64,000 nt of DNA from Triglochin maritima (Eukaryota; Streptophyta; Magnoliopsida; Alismatales; Juncaginaceae): NCBI GenBank assembly GCA_963682175.1, contig OY821787.1, positions 19,260,501 through 19,324,500 of the forward strand. The letters run 5' to 3'. A program made the translations under genes and the position numbers. Below, one piece after another: positions 44,807 through 56,024 of the stretch; the first letter of the stretch is position 1, and every line of letters begins with the position of its first letter. The notes beneath the pieces are model-generated. The model was given only the letters and a program-made list of their open reading frames with translations, searched no databases and was not told where the DNA came from.

Positions 44807-46355
44807 TGATTGACGTCATTTCATGCTTATATTTGTATCTTATATCTATTATCTTTCACCTAAACAATGCTACGTGATGAGTTTTATGTTTGAATTTCAG
44901 AAATAAATAGGTTTGAAGAGAAGAGGCATAAAAGAACCAAAAACCATGAAAAAAGACTGAGTTGTGAGACTCAAAGACTAAGATGCAAGATCAAAGGACC
45001 TGAATGTAAGATAGAAGGACCAATGAGCAAACAAGAATACTTCACACCATCATGGAGAGTATTTTGGCAATTCTATTAGGGTCGGAGCTCCAGCAAGCAT
45101 GGTAGATGCATCAAAGACAAGCAAAGTCATCCAAAAAAGCGATCCGAACATTGTAGACCGCTAATTAGTGGTCCAAGACCGCTAATTGGCGGTCACTTTT
45201 GATCCGGATATGGTAAGATTTATGTGGGGCGTGTATTAGTGTGTATTTAGTCTGTTTCTGGTATTTGTTTAGTTCCATACTAGGGGATTGTCCCGTATTA
45301 CCTTTTTCTATGGCTATAAATAGAACTCTTCACCTCCTATTGTAATCACCCATTACATGGTGGCATTCTCTGTACTTGGAGTAAAAGCCTTGAAGCAAAA
45401 CTCAAGGTGGAGAATAATGCCACTTGTAATGTGAGCTTTGTAAATAAAATAATTGCTCTTAGTTTCTTTTAATCTTGTCTTTTAATTATTTCATGTTTCT
45501 TTAGCTTTATGTTCATTTCAATTAGCTTCTTTAATATTCCTTTCTTGCTTAGTTGAATTTCCTTTCAGTATAATGTTTGATTTTGTTAATGTAGTTAGTG
45601 TAATGAGTAGTGAGTAGGTCCATCCCCATTTGGGGGGTGGAGAAATATGTGATATCAATAATGTGATGTATTAGGTGTGTGTTATCTTAATCCGTTGAAC
45701 CTTATATGATTTCCATAACCATCTAATGAGATTTCACTCTTGTCTTTGATATGCTAATGATCTTGAATGAAGCTTAGCATATGCTTAGACTAGTGGACCT
45801 ATTTTATAGGGAATAATAAGGTGAGGATGTGGAAGGAATCAATATTGAAAACACAATTTGTAGTTGCATGTACTCTTGTTGCCTTTACCTTGGTTAATGT
45901 CCTGTATGTTTTAATGAAATTGTGTTATCTTATTTCATGTGGAGGCATAGTAGTATCTAGTCTTTATACATGACTTCATTTAGCTTCATTCCAATTATCA
46001 TCTTGTATGTTTTAATGATATGATCTTACCTTATTTGATGTGGAGGCAAAGTTGGATTTAGTTTTTATGATTTTCATGCACTACATGTTGTGATGAGCAT
46101 AAATTGAATACACACACTTACACACTTCTTTTTATTCACATTATTTCTCTACCCCCTTTGGGGTTTAGTTTTTTTGCTTATTTTCCATTTCCTTTCGCAT
46201 TTTAGTGTAGTGTAGATCGTAACTCCTTTCTATCCATTCTTACCCACTCACCTTCGAATAAACCAAAAGTCGACACACCTCCCTGTGGATTGACCCGTAT
46301 TTGCCACCGCTTCAACGTGGTCATGCACTTGCGGTTAATTAAAACATATCAATCA
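44807..46355 (+). repeat. RE5 3' LTR
   Basis: It is 1549 bp, from TGATTGACGTC to ACATATCAATCA, followed by ATATA. It is preceded by the polypurine tract CGGTGTGGGGGTATT. Confidence 0.85.
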
Positions 46356-46360
46356 ATATA

Positions 46361-46480
46361 CTTGTTTGTAACTAATTTCTTTGGGTACTTCATTATATTC
46401 CTACTCTTAGTTGAATGCCTTTTTTTGCAGCGCAAAGGCGAGGCGTAGTCTCAATATTTCATAAAGTATGAAACTATGAT
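46361..46480 (-). pseudogene. CACTA-H transposase, continuation right of RE5
   Basis: On the minus strand KKAFN, two stops, then EYNEVPKEISYKQVY lead directly to the ATATA duplication. The frame carries on in 31076 downward with ERVKNIKCEFG. This matches the end of the CACTA catalytic domain and proves that RE5 landed inside the transposase gene. Homology further right fades. Confidence 0.7.
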
Positions 46481-46619
46481 TTACATCCTACCAAAATTTG
46501 GATCTACCAAAGAAATTCGGGACATGCTAAATACATGCCCAACCACACTATGACTCATGAGACCATGTCTCATTACACTAATCCTCTACTAGAACTAATT
46601 ATTTTTGCTTAGTCTATTT

Positions 46620-47014
46620 CTAGGTTCCTCCAAAAGCTCTCATAGCCGCCGGGTCTTTGACGAGGTCTTTCAACTTCGATCCCATCACCCAAATGGTGTC
46701 TTTAACCAATCCCACAATTTCAGTCGATCGCTTCTGGTCGTGGTCAAATATTCGTATGTTCCTTTCTTGCCAACACTCATAAACATCCGCACTTAAAGGC
46801 TAACCTCACTGTTGTCACCATTACCTGCCCCCCTCCCCTTAACTTGTTGCATGCACCTTGCCTCCTCAATCGATTTTCTTATGGCGGTGCTCAACCCAAG
46901 CGTTTGAAGCACACTTGTCCAGACCTCCTTTGTGAAGGGGCATACCCAAAAGAGGTGTCCCACATCCTCCTCAGCTGCAACACATAGTGCACATTCCAGC
47001 CCATGGTGTGCACC
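46620..47014 (-). pseudogene. LINE ORF2, C-terminal end
   Basis: On the minus strand this shows the zinc-binding region that follows plant L1-type reverse transcriptases (CALCVAAEEDVGHLFWVCPF, Cys-x2-Cys ... His-x-x-x-x-Cys) and then VYECWQERNIRIF, the usual C-terminal block, ending at TAG (46620-46622). A frameshift lies near 46800. The upstream part of the same gene resumes at 62927. Between 46481 and 46619 there may be the LINE 3' end; no clear poly(A) is visible. Confidence 0.8.
47012..47014. repeat. Target duplication ACC (CACTA-I), left; right copy 62927-62929
   Basis: A 3-bp duplication is characteristic of CACTA elements. ACC flanks both terminal inverted repeats. Confidence 0.85.
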
Positions 47015-47029
47015 CACTGCTGGAAAAAC

Positions 47030-47810
47030 ATGGAATTACGTTGTTATATCACGTCAGGTATCAAGAATCCGACGTGAAACAAAACTTTTCACGTCGATTT
47101 TTCCTCATTCGACGTGGCATAAATATATCACGTTGGTTGAAAGAAAATCCGACGTGATTGGTTTATTTTTATTATTTTAAAAAAAACCAAAGCTGTTTGA
47201 TGGTCATTATCACATCGGGTGTTCTCGAAACCGACGTCTTAGGTTTTTTTGAAATCCGTTCCACAAACATCTGGTTTACTCCACCTTAACACAAACACGA
47301 GTACACAAACCGAAATTTTGAGACTTGTTTATCACGTCTGGTTTGTATCAAACGACGGTTTTTATTTGTGTTGTCACGTCGGTTGGATGAACATACGACG
47401 TGATTGGTTTATTTTTTGTAATTTTAAAAAACCATATTAGTTTGGTAACCATTGTCACGTCGGTGTTATTAAAACCAACATGTTTGGGTGGCCATTATAC
47501 GTTGGGTGTTCTTAAAACCTACGTCTTAGGGTTTTTTTGAAATCCGTTCATCAAAATTCTTTCTTTACTCTGCCCAAAACTAAATTTTATCAAACACAAG
47601 TAATGTTTATCACGTCGGGTTTGTTTCAGCCGACATGTTAGGGTAAAAGTATCACGTCGGTTGGTGGAAATGCGACGTGATTAATTTTTTTGATTAAATT
47701 TAAAAAGCCGAAGACATGTGTCACATCCGTTTTATTAGAACCGAAATATTGTGGTGGCCTTATCACATCGGATGCCAGAAAACCCGACGTGTTAAGGTTT
47801 TTTTTGAAAT
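47030..47810 (+). repeat. CACTA-I 5' subterminal hairpin array
   Basis: About a dozen units of 50-70 bp have the form TCACGTCGG, 8-14 bp, CCGACGTGA, with mutated members. Examples are at 47047-47075, 47086-47115, 47127-47160, 47371-47404 and 47651-47680. ACGTCGG-type motifs are likely transposase-binding sites and CG methylation targets. Confidence 0.8.
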
Positions 47811-48718
47811 CCGTTCAACGATCTTCTTGTTAATTTACTCCGCCCTAACACAAACACAACCCGATCTTTGTTTCCTCCGCCCCAAGCCGTTGTCTGCCAC
47901 CAACAGACACCTCCACAAAGCCTCTGGCGAGACCTCACCCCCCACGCGCGCATCACGCTATCCAACCCACACCGCAACACCTCTGACCCAACTCACAACC
48001 CACGACCACCTCCGCCCCACAACCTTTGCGCACCGCAACACCTCCAACCCAAATCACCACCCCCCCCCCCCCACCACACCCCTCCCCAACTCCTTCGGCC
48101 ACCAAGAACTCGTCGAGGTCCAAAATATTCGTGCTCCTCCGACCTTATCGTGCTCCTCCAAACTTGAATCCTCCAAAATATTCATGCACAACTCTGAACT
48201 TGATTAAGGTCCACTCTCAACTTGAAAATTTTAGTAACATTATGTTCCAAATATTTACTAACATTATGTTGTTATGTCAAAGTTTGAGTTTTGTTACCTA
48301 TTACTTGTTTTTATGTTGTCTTTGTCATTCGAATATGGAATTTTTCATGTCTAAGTTGGCACTTTGTTGGAGTAGAACAACTAAAATTAGTTTATTTTAT
48401 TACGCTATGATTACATGCATGAACTCATTTTAATACATTGCTGCAATGATATTAGGCAGTTTATTTTATTAGAAAAAAAATGTGAAAAAAAGTGTAACGT
48501 GTAAGACATGGAATTCGTATTAGATACATGCAATGTAGGACATGGTTTTAGCAAATCCGGGAATTACACCTACGTTTGCTGTATTTGATTCAATATAACC
48601 AAATGACTATCCCTCTTTCTGTATGAGTTTCATTTAAATAGGTGTACTACATGGGTACCCACCACAAGTTGGCAATATTGTTGAGTGAGGATTTTGTTTG
48701 ATTTTTAGTTAGGCTTAA
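47811..48718 (+). other. CACTA-I untranslated/intron region
   Basis: A C-rich stretch (about 47870-48120, with a C run near 48061) is followed by AT-rich sequence. It is probably the 5' untranslated exon and first intron. Proline-rich open frames here are overlapping and look like composition effects. The RE8 duplication CTTAA is at 48714-48718. Confidence 0.5.
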
Positions 48719-50273
48719 TGATTGATCTCGTTTTATATTTAACCGCAAGTGCACGGCCGCGTTGAAGCGGTGGCAAATATGGGTCGTCCACTGGGAGGTG
48801 TGTCGACACTTGGTTTGTGCGAAGGCAAGGGGTAAAGAAAGGAGAAAAGGATTGGTTACACTAAACTACACTACAATGCTAAACTAGAATGCAAAAGGAA
48901 ATGAAGATAAGCAATAAAACTAAACCCCAAAGGGGGTAGAGAAATAATGTGAACATAAAGAAGTGTGTGTGTGTTCATTAAGCTCCTCACAACATGTAGT
49001 GCATGAAATCATAAAACTACATCCAACTTGGCCTCTACATGAATTAAGATAAGACTACATCATTAAAACATACAAGACAATAATTGGAATGAAGCTACAT
49101 GAACTCAAGTATAAAGACTATACCCTACTATGCCTCTACATGAATTAAGATTTCACTACATCATTAAAACATACAAGACATTAGCTAAGGTAAAGGCAAC
49201 AAGAGCACATACAATACAAATTGTGTTTCCAATATTAACTTCATCCATATCCTAACCTTATCATTCCCCATAAAATAGGTCCACTAATCAAAACATAAGC
49301 TAAGCTTCATTCAAGAGCATTAGCATATCAAAGATAAGAGTGGATACCCATTAGATGGTTATGGAAATCATATAAAGCTCAATGGATAAAAATAACACAC
49401 ACTTAATACACTACATAATTATATCACATATTTCTCCACCCCCCAAATGGGGATGGAACTACTCACTACTCATTACACTACTGATTAGACTAAGTAAAGA
49501 AAACATTTAACTAAGATACTAAAATTACTAAACAAGAAATTAAACAAAGTAAAGCAACCCACACAAAACAAACAACATAACAAAACAAGATTAAAAGAAA
49601 CAAATAAACTTTTATTAACAATGACTCACATTGAAGGTAGCATCCTTCTCCACCTTGAGTTATTGCTTCAAGGCTCACTCCTTAGTAGAGAGAATGCCAC
49701 CAAACAATGGGTAATTACAATGGAAGGTGAAGAGTTCTATTTATAAGCATGGAAAAAGCTAATCGGGGACAATCCCCCGATGTGGGACTAAACCAATACC
49801 AAAAATAGCCTAAACGAACATTAATACAAGTCCAGGAGAAATCTTGGCTGATTTGGGCTTAACCAGACCGCCAATTGGCGGTTCCAGACCGCCAATTGGC
49901 GGCCTATAAACTTCAGATCTGTCTGGATCTTCTGGTGGGCTTTCCTTAGTGTGTTTCTTGGTCTTGGATGCATCTAACGTGTTTAGTGGAGCTCCGACCC
50001 GAATCGAATTGACAAAATACTCCTCATAATGGTGTGGAGTTTCCTGTTTTGCTCTTAGGTCCTTCTGTCTTACGATCAGGTCCTTCTCCCTTGCATCTTG
50101 GTCCCCAGGTCTCACAATTAGGTCCTTTTTTCCTGCTTTTCGGTCCTTTCATGGCTCTTCTCTTCAAACCTCTTTATTTCTGAAAACTAAACATAAAACT
50201 CGTCACGTAGCATTGCTTAGGTGTAAGATAATGGATATAAGGTACAAATATAAGCTTGAAATGATGTCAATCA
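48719..50273 (-). repeat. RE8 3' LTR
   Basis: The USE (minus strand) is at 49778-49788 and the TATA box at 49737-49745, 32 bp apart. Two palindromes (about 49868-49902) are present, against one in the 5' LTR. Confidence 0.93.
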
Positions 50274-51845
50274 AATACCCCCACACCTAAGTTTTTGCTA
50301 GTCTCGAGCAAAACAAAGAAAGGAAAAAGCATACGAAGAACAAGAAATCCTAACTCACTTTCGTAGGAATCACGGTTGCACTTAGCACGTGCAACAAGCC
50401 GTTAAACCTCCTTGTTGCCAAGGAGGAGGAGTGGTGTCTCCTGAGGGTTTTCAGCGGATATACCCACAAAATCCGAACAAGATGCATTAATCAATCTAGC
50501 TACACGACTTGTTGGACTTATTTTGTCGATCATGGAATGCGGTAATACTACGGGTCGACTCTATATATGTAATCAGTCCACACACCTAGCCTAATGAGTT
50601 ATTCGTGCGAGTTAACTAAGGAATTAAGTGAAAGACATGGGCAACCTTAACTTCTGAATGTGAAACAAAGTGTAAAGTCCATTTTGGTTCTTATTTGACT
50701 CTTCTTTTCTTTTCTTTTTTTTCTTTTTCTGTTCTTTCTTCTTTCTTTTTTTCTTTGGAGCATTTATTGGTTGGTGTTTGATTCTCCCAGGGTCAGGTTT
50801 CGTGCATCATTGCCTATGAGGACTTACACTATCACGTACACCTTCCCCCAAATCTCCACATAGGGCGATCCCTACCACCCGTGTAACGGGAGTTCGGTCG
50901 GTGCATCCCAAGTCAGATGACTCGAAAGCACCAGGCACAAAGTCCCCTCAGACCTACTTTCCCGAGTGATAGGAGCCGTTCGAGAAGAGAGAACACCACT
51001 TATTTATTCATTTATCTACATGGGAACCAAAACCCCTACACTTAAGTTTCACAAAAAGATATTAAGGGCCATTGAGTACAACAAACTTCCTAAATTAACA
51101 AACACGAATTATTTGACTCACTAGGTTCAGGGTGGACTTCTTTAAATGTTTGAGCACTGAAACCCACTGATTACTCACCCCCAAGGGAAAACTGGGGTGC
51201 ATCCTAACGACTCGATAAATCCTAAAGCCACGTACTAGATATCCTAATGCATCAAGTTCAAGACAATTTTGGGAGCTTTCTTTTTACTTTGCCTATCAAC
51301 GGTTTTGCACATGCTAAACACACGCAAAACCCACAAAACATTTTCTTTCGAAAACACATGAAGATTTTGAAAGAAATGTGAAAATTTTGAAGCACTAGGC
51401 AAGCAAAAGAAGACAAGTCACCCAAGGATCATGGCAAGCAGATATATCGATATTAAATGCAGCACACTATCATGACCCTAACAATGCAAACAAAAGAAAA
51501 CAAAATCAAAGGAAAAAGACTCAACTATGTACACACGTAAAACACCCCCCCCACACCTACTTCATGCATTGTCCTCAATGAATGCAAGCAAGATACTACA
51601 TGGATGCATGCATGAAACAGAAGAGATCTCACCAACGTGAAGTACACAAGGAAGTTCATGGCTATGTTGATGGACACAACCCAACTTCCCTCAAAACCTG
51701 TGAGATGCTAAAGAAGGGATACAAATACGTGAAAGAAATGGGGCCCAAATACTCAAGGGTTGGGGCCCACAACAATCGATGCTCACTGAAGGAATTTTTT
51801 TTTTTTAACAAACTATGTACAACAATGGGCTCCCATCTTCATATA
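50274..51845 (-). other. RE8 3' non-coding region
   Basis: It contains the polypurine tract (50274-50288), the structured module (50332-50454; GNRA stem-loop 50407-50426 with loop GCAA), the CCCGT/ACGGG hairpin near 50883, a T-rich stretch, the internal polypurine-like tract near 51546 and CATTGTCCTCAATG near 51568. There is no gene. Confidence 0.85.
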
Positions 51846-54800
51846 TCAAGGGACATCAAATGGGAACCCTCCATCTCTCGAGCCAGAAATGCACCTGTAT
51901 GGGCTCGCAACATACAAAACAGAATTGCTTGACCACCTGACACCCTTATTCGCATTGTGGTCGTTCGATGCCTCTTGATAGTTAACAAAAGAGGAGGCAT
52001 GAATGAGAGGTAAACCTCTACCAGGTTGAAGGGTATCAGGTGGTTGATTCTTAACCCACATGGGGTCCTCAACAGATATAGAATGAAGATCATGTGGCCC
52101 AGAGGCCATAAAAAGGGTATCTGGTGGCTCAAAAGCCACGTGATCGAAAGGTTGTGGCTCAAGGGCCACGTGATCAAAAGAATGTGGCTCAAGGGCCACA
52201 AGATCATAAGGATGTGGCTCTGAGGCCACATGATCAGAACATAAGGCACCTTCTTGTGCCAGCCCGGGTGAAACATCTTCACCACCTTCAGGATCTTCAT
52301 CGAACAATTCTCTGAAGTACTTGAAGGTACCCTCAACTTCACTCTCATCCATGCCCTGGATAAGGTTAACCCCAACAGGGTCATTGAAGGCATCTGGCTT
52401 CTTGCCAATGGTGAAGATGTTGAAATCAGCGCATTGACTACCATAAGTCAAGCGCATCAGACCATTGCGACAATTGATCAAGGCATTGGAAGTCGCAAGA
52501 AATGGTCGCCCCAGAATGACAGGAATTTGTCCAAGTGGGTTTGGCACAGGTTCAGTATCCAAGACAAAGAAGTCGACTGGATAAATGAACTCTCCCACTT
52601 TGATCAGCACATCTTCTACCACACCCCTCGGTTTCTTCATAGACCTATCAGCCAATTGAAGAGTGGTCTTTGTTTGTTTGAGGTCTCCAAGACTGAGGTG
52701 GACGTAGACAGAATATGGCAGAAGATTAACAGATGCACCAAGGTCCAGCAAGGCCCGATGTATGGACACATCACCAATCACACAAGAGATAGTAGGACAG
52801 CCAGGGTCCTTGTACTTGACTTGCATGGGTTGTGCCAACAAGGAACTCACGTTAGCCGCAAGAAAAGCTTTCTTGGGAACATGAGTTTTTCTCTTCTTGG
52901 TGCATAAGTCCTTGAGAACCTTGGCATAAGGTGGCATTTGCTGAATCACCTCCAAAAGAGGGATATTCACCTTAACCTGCCGAAACATCTCAAGCATCTT
53001 GTCATGCTGATCAGAGGTTTTCTTTTTAAGGCGCTCAGGGAATGGCGCCTTTGGGGCATAAGGATGCGAAGGCACCCCAGAATTCAGGTCCAAAGAAACA
53101 TGAGTGGGGACCTCAGAATCTGGTTCCTTCGACACAAGAGGAGACAAGGGGACCTCAAGGTTCGGCCCCTTTGTCGAAGGAAATGTAGAAAGAACCTCAG
53201 GATCTGGCTCCTTCCTGGAAGTATTTGTGGAGGGAGCCTCAGGATCCGGCTCCCTCAAAGATGGTGATGACAAGGAAGGCACCCCAATGTGGTTGTCCAC
53301 CTCCTTACCAGACCTCAAAGTATGAATCACATTAATATGATGGGTTGGTTTAGAGGTGGCATGAGGTAAAGGTGTCCTTCCTTGAGAATGGGTACCCCGA
53401 GGATTCACCTCAGGTTGACTCGGGAACTGACCTTTCTCGCGTTCATGGAGTTGATGAGCCAACTGGCTAACCTGCATTTCCAAAGCCTTGACTGTACTTT
53501 GCAACGCTTGAAAGGTCGGATCACAAGAAGGGTCCTTAGGGTCAACCCGCTGGGGTGGTGGAGTCTGGTTGGAATAACCCGACGATGAGGCATGAGCATG
53601 TTGGTAATTTTGGTGCTGCGACCTTTGATGTGGGGGTTGGTAGGTCGCCGATGGGCGTGGAGGTTGATAAGGTGGAGGTTGAGGTTGAGCGTGCGAGCTC
53701 TGACCGTGGCCTCCACTAGACCCCCAAGAGAAGTTAGGATGGTTACGCCATCCCGGGTTATAGGAATGACTATACGGGTCGTTTCGGGGCCTTTGTTGAT
53801 ACATCGCATTTGCATGCTCAGTATCCCTTGGAGAGTAAGCGCACTCCAAGTCATCATGTCCCGACAGTCCACACCTAGTACACCCGGGAGTAGCGACCTG
53901 AGCTACAGGAGCTCGGTCCATCTCCAAACTCTCTATCCTACGCATGAGAGCAGCCATTTTCGCTTCAGACGCGATCGATGAGTCAACTTGATAAGATCCA
54001 GCTCGACAAGAAGACCTGGCGGCTGGTGGCTCTCTCATGGTATCCCACTCGAAGGTACGTTCAGCCATGGATTCAAAAGTATCCCATGCCTCCTCGATGG
54101 GTTTCATTTGGAAGTCACCCTGACACATCGACTCCAACAATGTGCGGGTGTTGTAGTTGATGCCCTCATAAACAATTTGGCACAGCTGCCATAACTCAAA
54201 TCCATGATGAGGGCACTGCTGGAGAAGGTCCTTGAACCTCTCAAAGAAACCATGAAACGATTCGGTCTCGGTCTGATACATTTGATGTATCTGGTGCCGT
54301 ATCTGTTGAGTTTTCCTTTGAGGGAAAAATCTCTTCAGAAAGACGGTCACAAAGTCATCCCATGACCGAATCGAGCTCGCCGGGAGGCTATACATCCATT
54401 TCTTCGCATTATCCTTCAATGCGAACGAAATCATCCTCAACCGGACAGAATCCTCGTCAAGCTGTTGAAGCTTGAACATGGAGCATACTTCCTCGAATTC
54501 GCGTATAAAAATATACGGATCCTCCTTATTGGCAGTAAAGGTTGGAAGCATGCTCACATACTGAGGTTTCAGCTCATAGTTGTTCCCGCGAGCAGGGGGA
54601 ACAACTATGCAAGAAGGTTGCGCGGCCTGAACAGGATGGGTCCGCTCCCACAAAGTCATCGGTCTATCATGTCAAGCCAAAGGTGGTGGTGCACCAAGAA
54701 CTCGATCCAGACCGAATCTCCCTTCCTCTCGAGTCAGAGGAGGAGGAGAAGGAGGTCTACGTGGTGGTGGGAATGGACCGAGGTAGTCCATGTATGGAAC

Positions 54801-54977
54801 CCGGTCTCCCTCGCCACCACGAGACGACTCGGCCTCTTGCCCCAAAGGAGCACGAGGCGGAGATGGTCGATCGCCAAGATCTTCCATCTCAGAAATAAGC
54901 ACTCTCTCGAGTCGAGCGCTCTCACCAGAATGAGCCCAACCTCGCATAAAAATGCTCGACTCGACTCTAACAAACAC
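51846..54977 (-). pseudogene. gag-pro: RE8 gag-protease with one premature stop
   Basis: It is close to the RE2 protein throughout. Reading leftward, codons 1-101 start at 54977 (MFVRVES). They end at a TGA (54672-54674) where RE2 has CGA, a change expected from CpG deamination. The frame then stays open to 51846 and could restart at the Met at 54659 for 937 codons. The retained parts are the gag core (DPYIFIREFEEV), the zinc knuckle CTRCGLSGHDDLEC, the linker repeats, the protease LLDLGASVNLLP and the tail with VALEPH repeats. Relative to RE2 a short segment of the linker is missing in frame. A restart downstream could leave a usable Gag, which I cannot judge. Confidence 0.9.
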
Positions 54978-56000
54978 ACAACAGAAGGTGTACTAGAGGA
55001 GGAGACTAAACGTAGAGAATAGATGAGGAGATGACTCAGGTGAGGAGAGAAGAATCCCTAGAGCTAGCGTGGGTAGTGGGATCAGGAAGAAGCCTCACTA
55101 GCAAGCACGGCTCAAACAAAGTAAGGCAATGGGTCCTTAAGCTAGACGACGCCTAACTTCGAGGTCACTAGCCTCGACACGCCTCACCTCCCAACAACGA
55201 GGACCACAATGCCCAGCTAGTGATACCAGATCCGGAGATCCAGTACCTCCTACTATCGACATGGTAGGCAACGCCGATCAGGTCATGACGGTCTCGACTA
55301 GATTACTCTCCTAGTGCGTCCGAATTCCTTAGGGCAAATGTCTACTTGCTTTTAGTTAAGGCTTTATTAAGAGTGGTTTTTGGGGCCAAGAAAAGGGTGA
55401 TGAAATCCCCCACCTTATCTTTTATGGGACAGCCCCTCCTTAGTAGCGATTTGATCCTAGATCTAGCAATCAATCGCTCCAATCAAACGCTCTCTCACTC
55501 TTGTCCCGATGCACCTTACTAACTAATCCATGAAAGAAACATGCATGAATGAGGGATGTGGGTGCACGTACCTCACTCCAGCAATCAACGACAAAATGAA
55601 AAGCAAAGAAAAGACAAATGCATGCAAGGTCTACCAATGGTGCATGACCTAGATGGCAAGAAGTCTAATCTTTTGCTTTGAGTTTTATGGTCCAAGTTGA
55701 TTAAAGGGGATTGAAATTAAATCTGGGAGCAAACTAAAGATCACAGCATGCACAATTGGGCTCCCAGATAACTAAAGTAAAGCAATAAACCACCAGAAGA
55801 AATTTGAGAGGAGGCAGACCTCACCAGGCCGCCAATTGGCGGTTTGCAACCGCTGATTGGCGGTCCCTTTGTGGATTCTTTCGCTCCAACTTTCCCAGTA
55901 GCTTCCCCTTGATCCAATGCTTCCCTGAAACTAAGAAAAACTGAAAACAAAAAATCAAAAACCCCTCGAATCGTCCAAACCAAGGTCTGGACAGAGCACC
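54978..56000 (-). other. RE8 leader
   Basis: It has a palindrome pair near 55830-55864 and a splice-donor match CTG/GTGAGG running leftward from 55824. CTCCTCCTCTAG (near 54993-55004) is the acceptor-like site, as in RE2. There is no gene. Confidence 0.6.
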
Positions 56001-56018
56001 TCCCCGGCAACGGCGCCA
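56001..56018 (-). other. RE8 primer-binding site
   Basis: It is TGGCGCCGTTGCCGGGGA on the minus strand, complementary to tRNA-Asp. Confidence 0.95.
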
Positions 56019-56024
56019 AAAACT

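Larger units (their letters stand above)
31082..46355 (+). mobile_element. RE5: degraded Athila-like element with nested inserts
   Basis: It has a 5' LTR (31082-32646), a mutated tRNA-Asp primer site (32653-32670), a leader, a short gag relic (about 33767-34314), then foreign sequence (RE6 and RE7), then its own 3' region (about 44556-44806) and 3' LTR (44807-46355). The LTRs match each other in subfamily (both end CGGTTAATTAAAACATAT.AATCA) and the outer duplication ATATA fits. Protease and the rest of gag are lost. The U3 frame carries stops and the USE is degraded (GTCCCATACCAG), so it is older than RE2. Confidence 0.8.
23318..46520 (-). mobile_element. CACTA-H: old CACTA transposon, minus strand, heavily interrupted
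   Basis: Remaining parts are 23318-23469, 27804-28294, 28836-31076 and about 46361-46480 or slightly beyond. The left part is a set of degenerate repeats with GACATGTCACGTCGGATTTTAG-like cores, typical of subterminal transposase-binding repeats. The right part is transposase coding remains. No terminal inverted repeat is left in the window; the left end was probably lost at RE4, and the right edge meets the LINE relic at an unclear point. COP, the TRIM and RE5 inserted here, each with a perfect 5-bp duplication. Confidence 0.75.

Noticed and set aside
46481..46619. Poly(A) tail and target duplication of the LINE
   Set aside because: T-runs are too short and no duplicate of the flank is visible; the LINE/CACTA-H border stays unresolved.
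47868..48167. Proline/threonine-rich ORFs in several frames
   Set aside because: C-rich composition keeps several frames open at once; the C run and lack of conservation argue for untranslated CACTA sequence.
48026..48433. 135-codon ORF with a hydrophobic tail
   Set aside because: It spans the C-rich tract and intron-like AT-rich DNA, with no domain or homologue inside the window.
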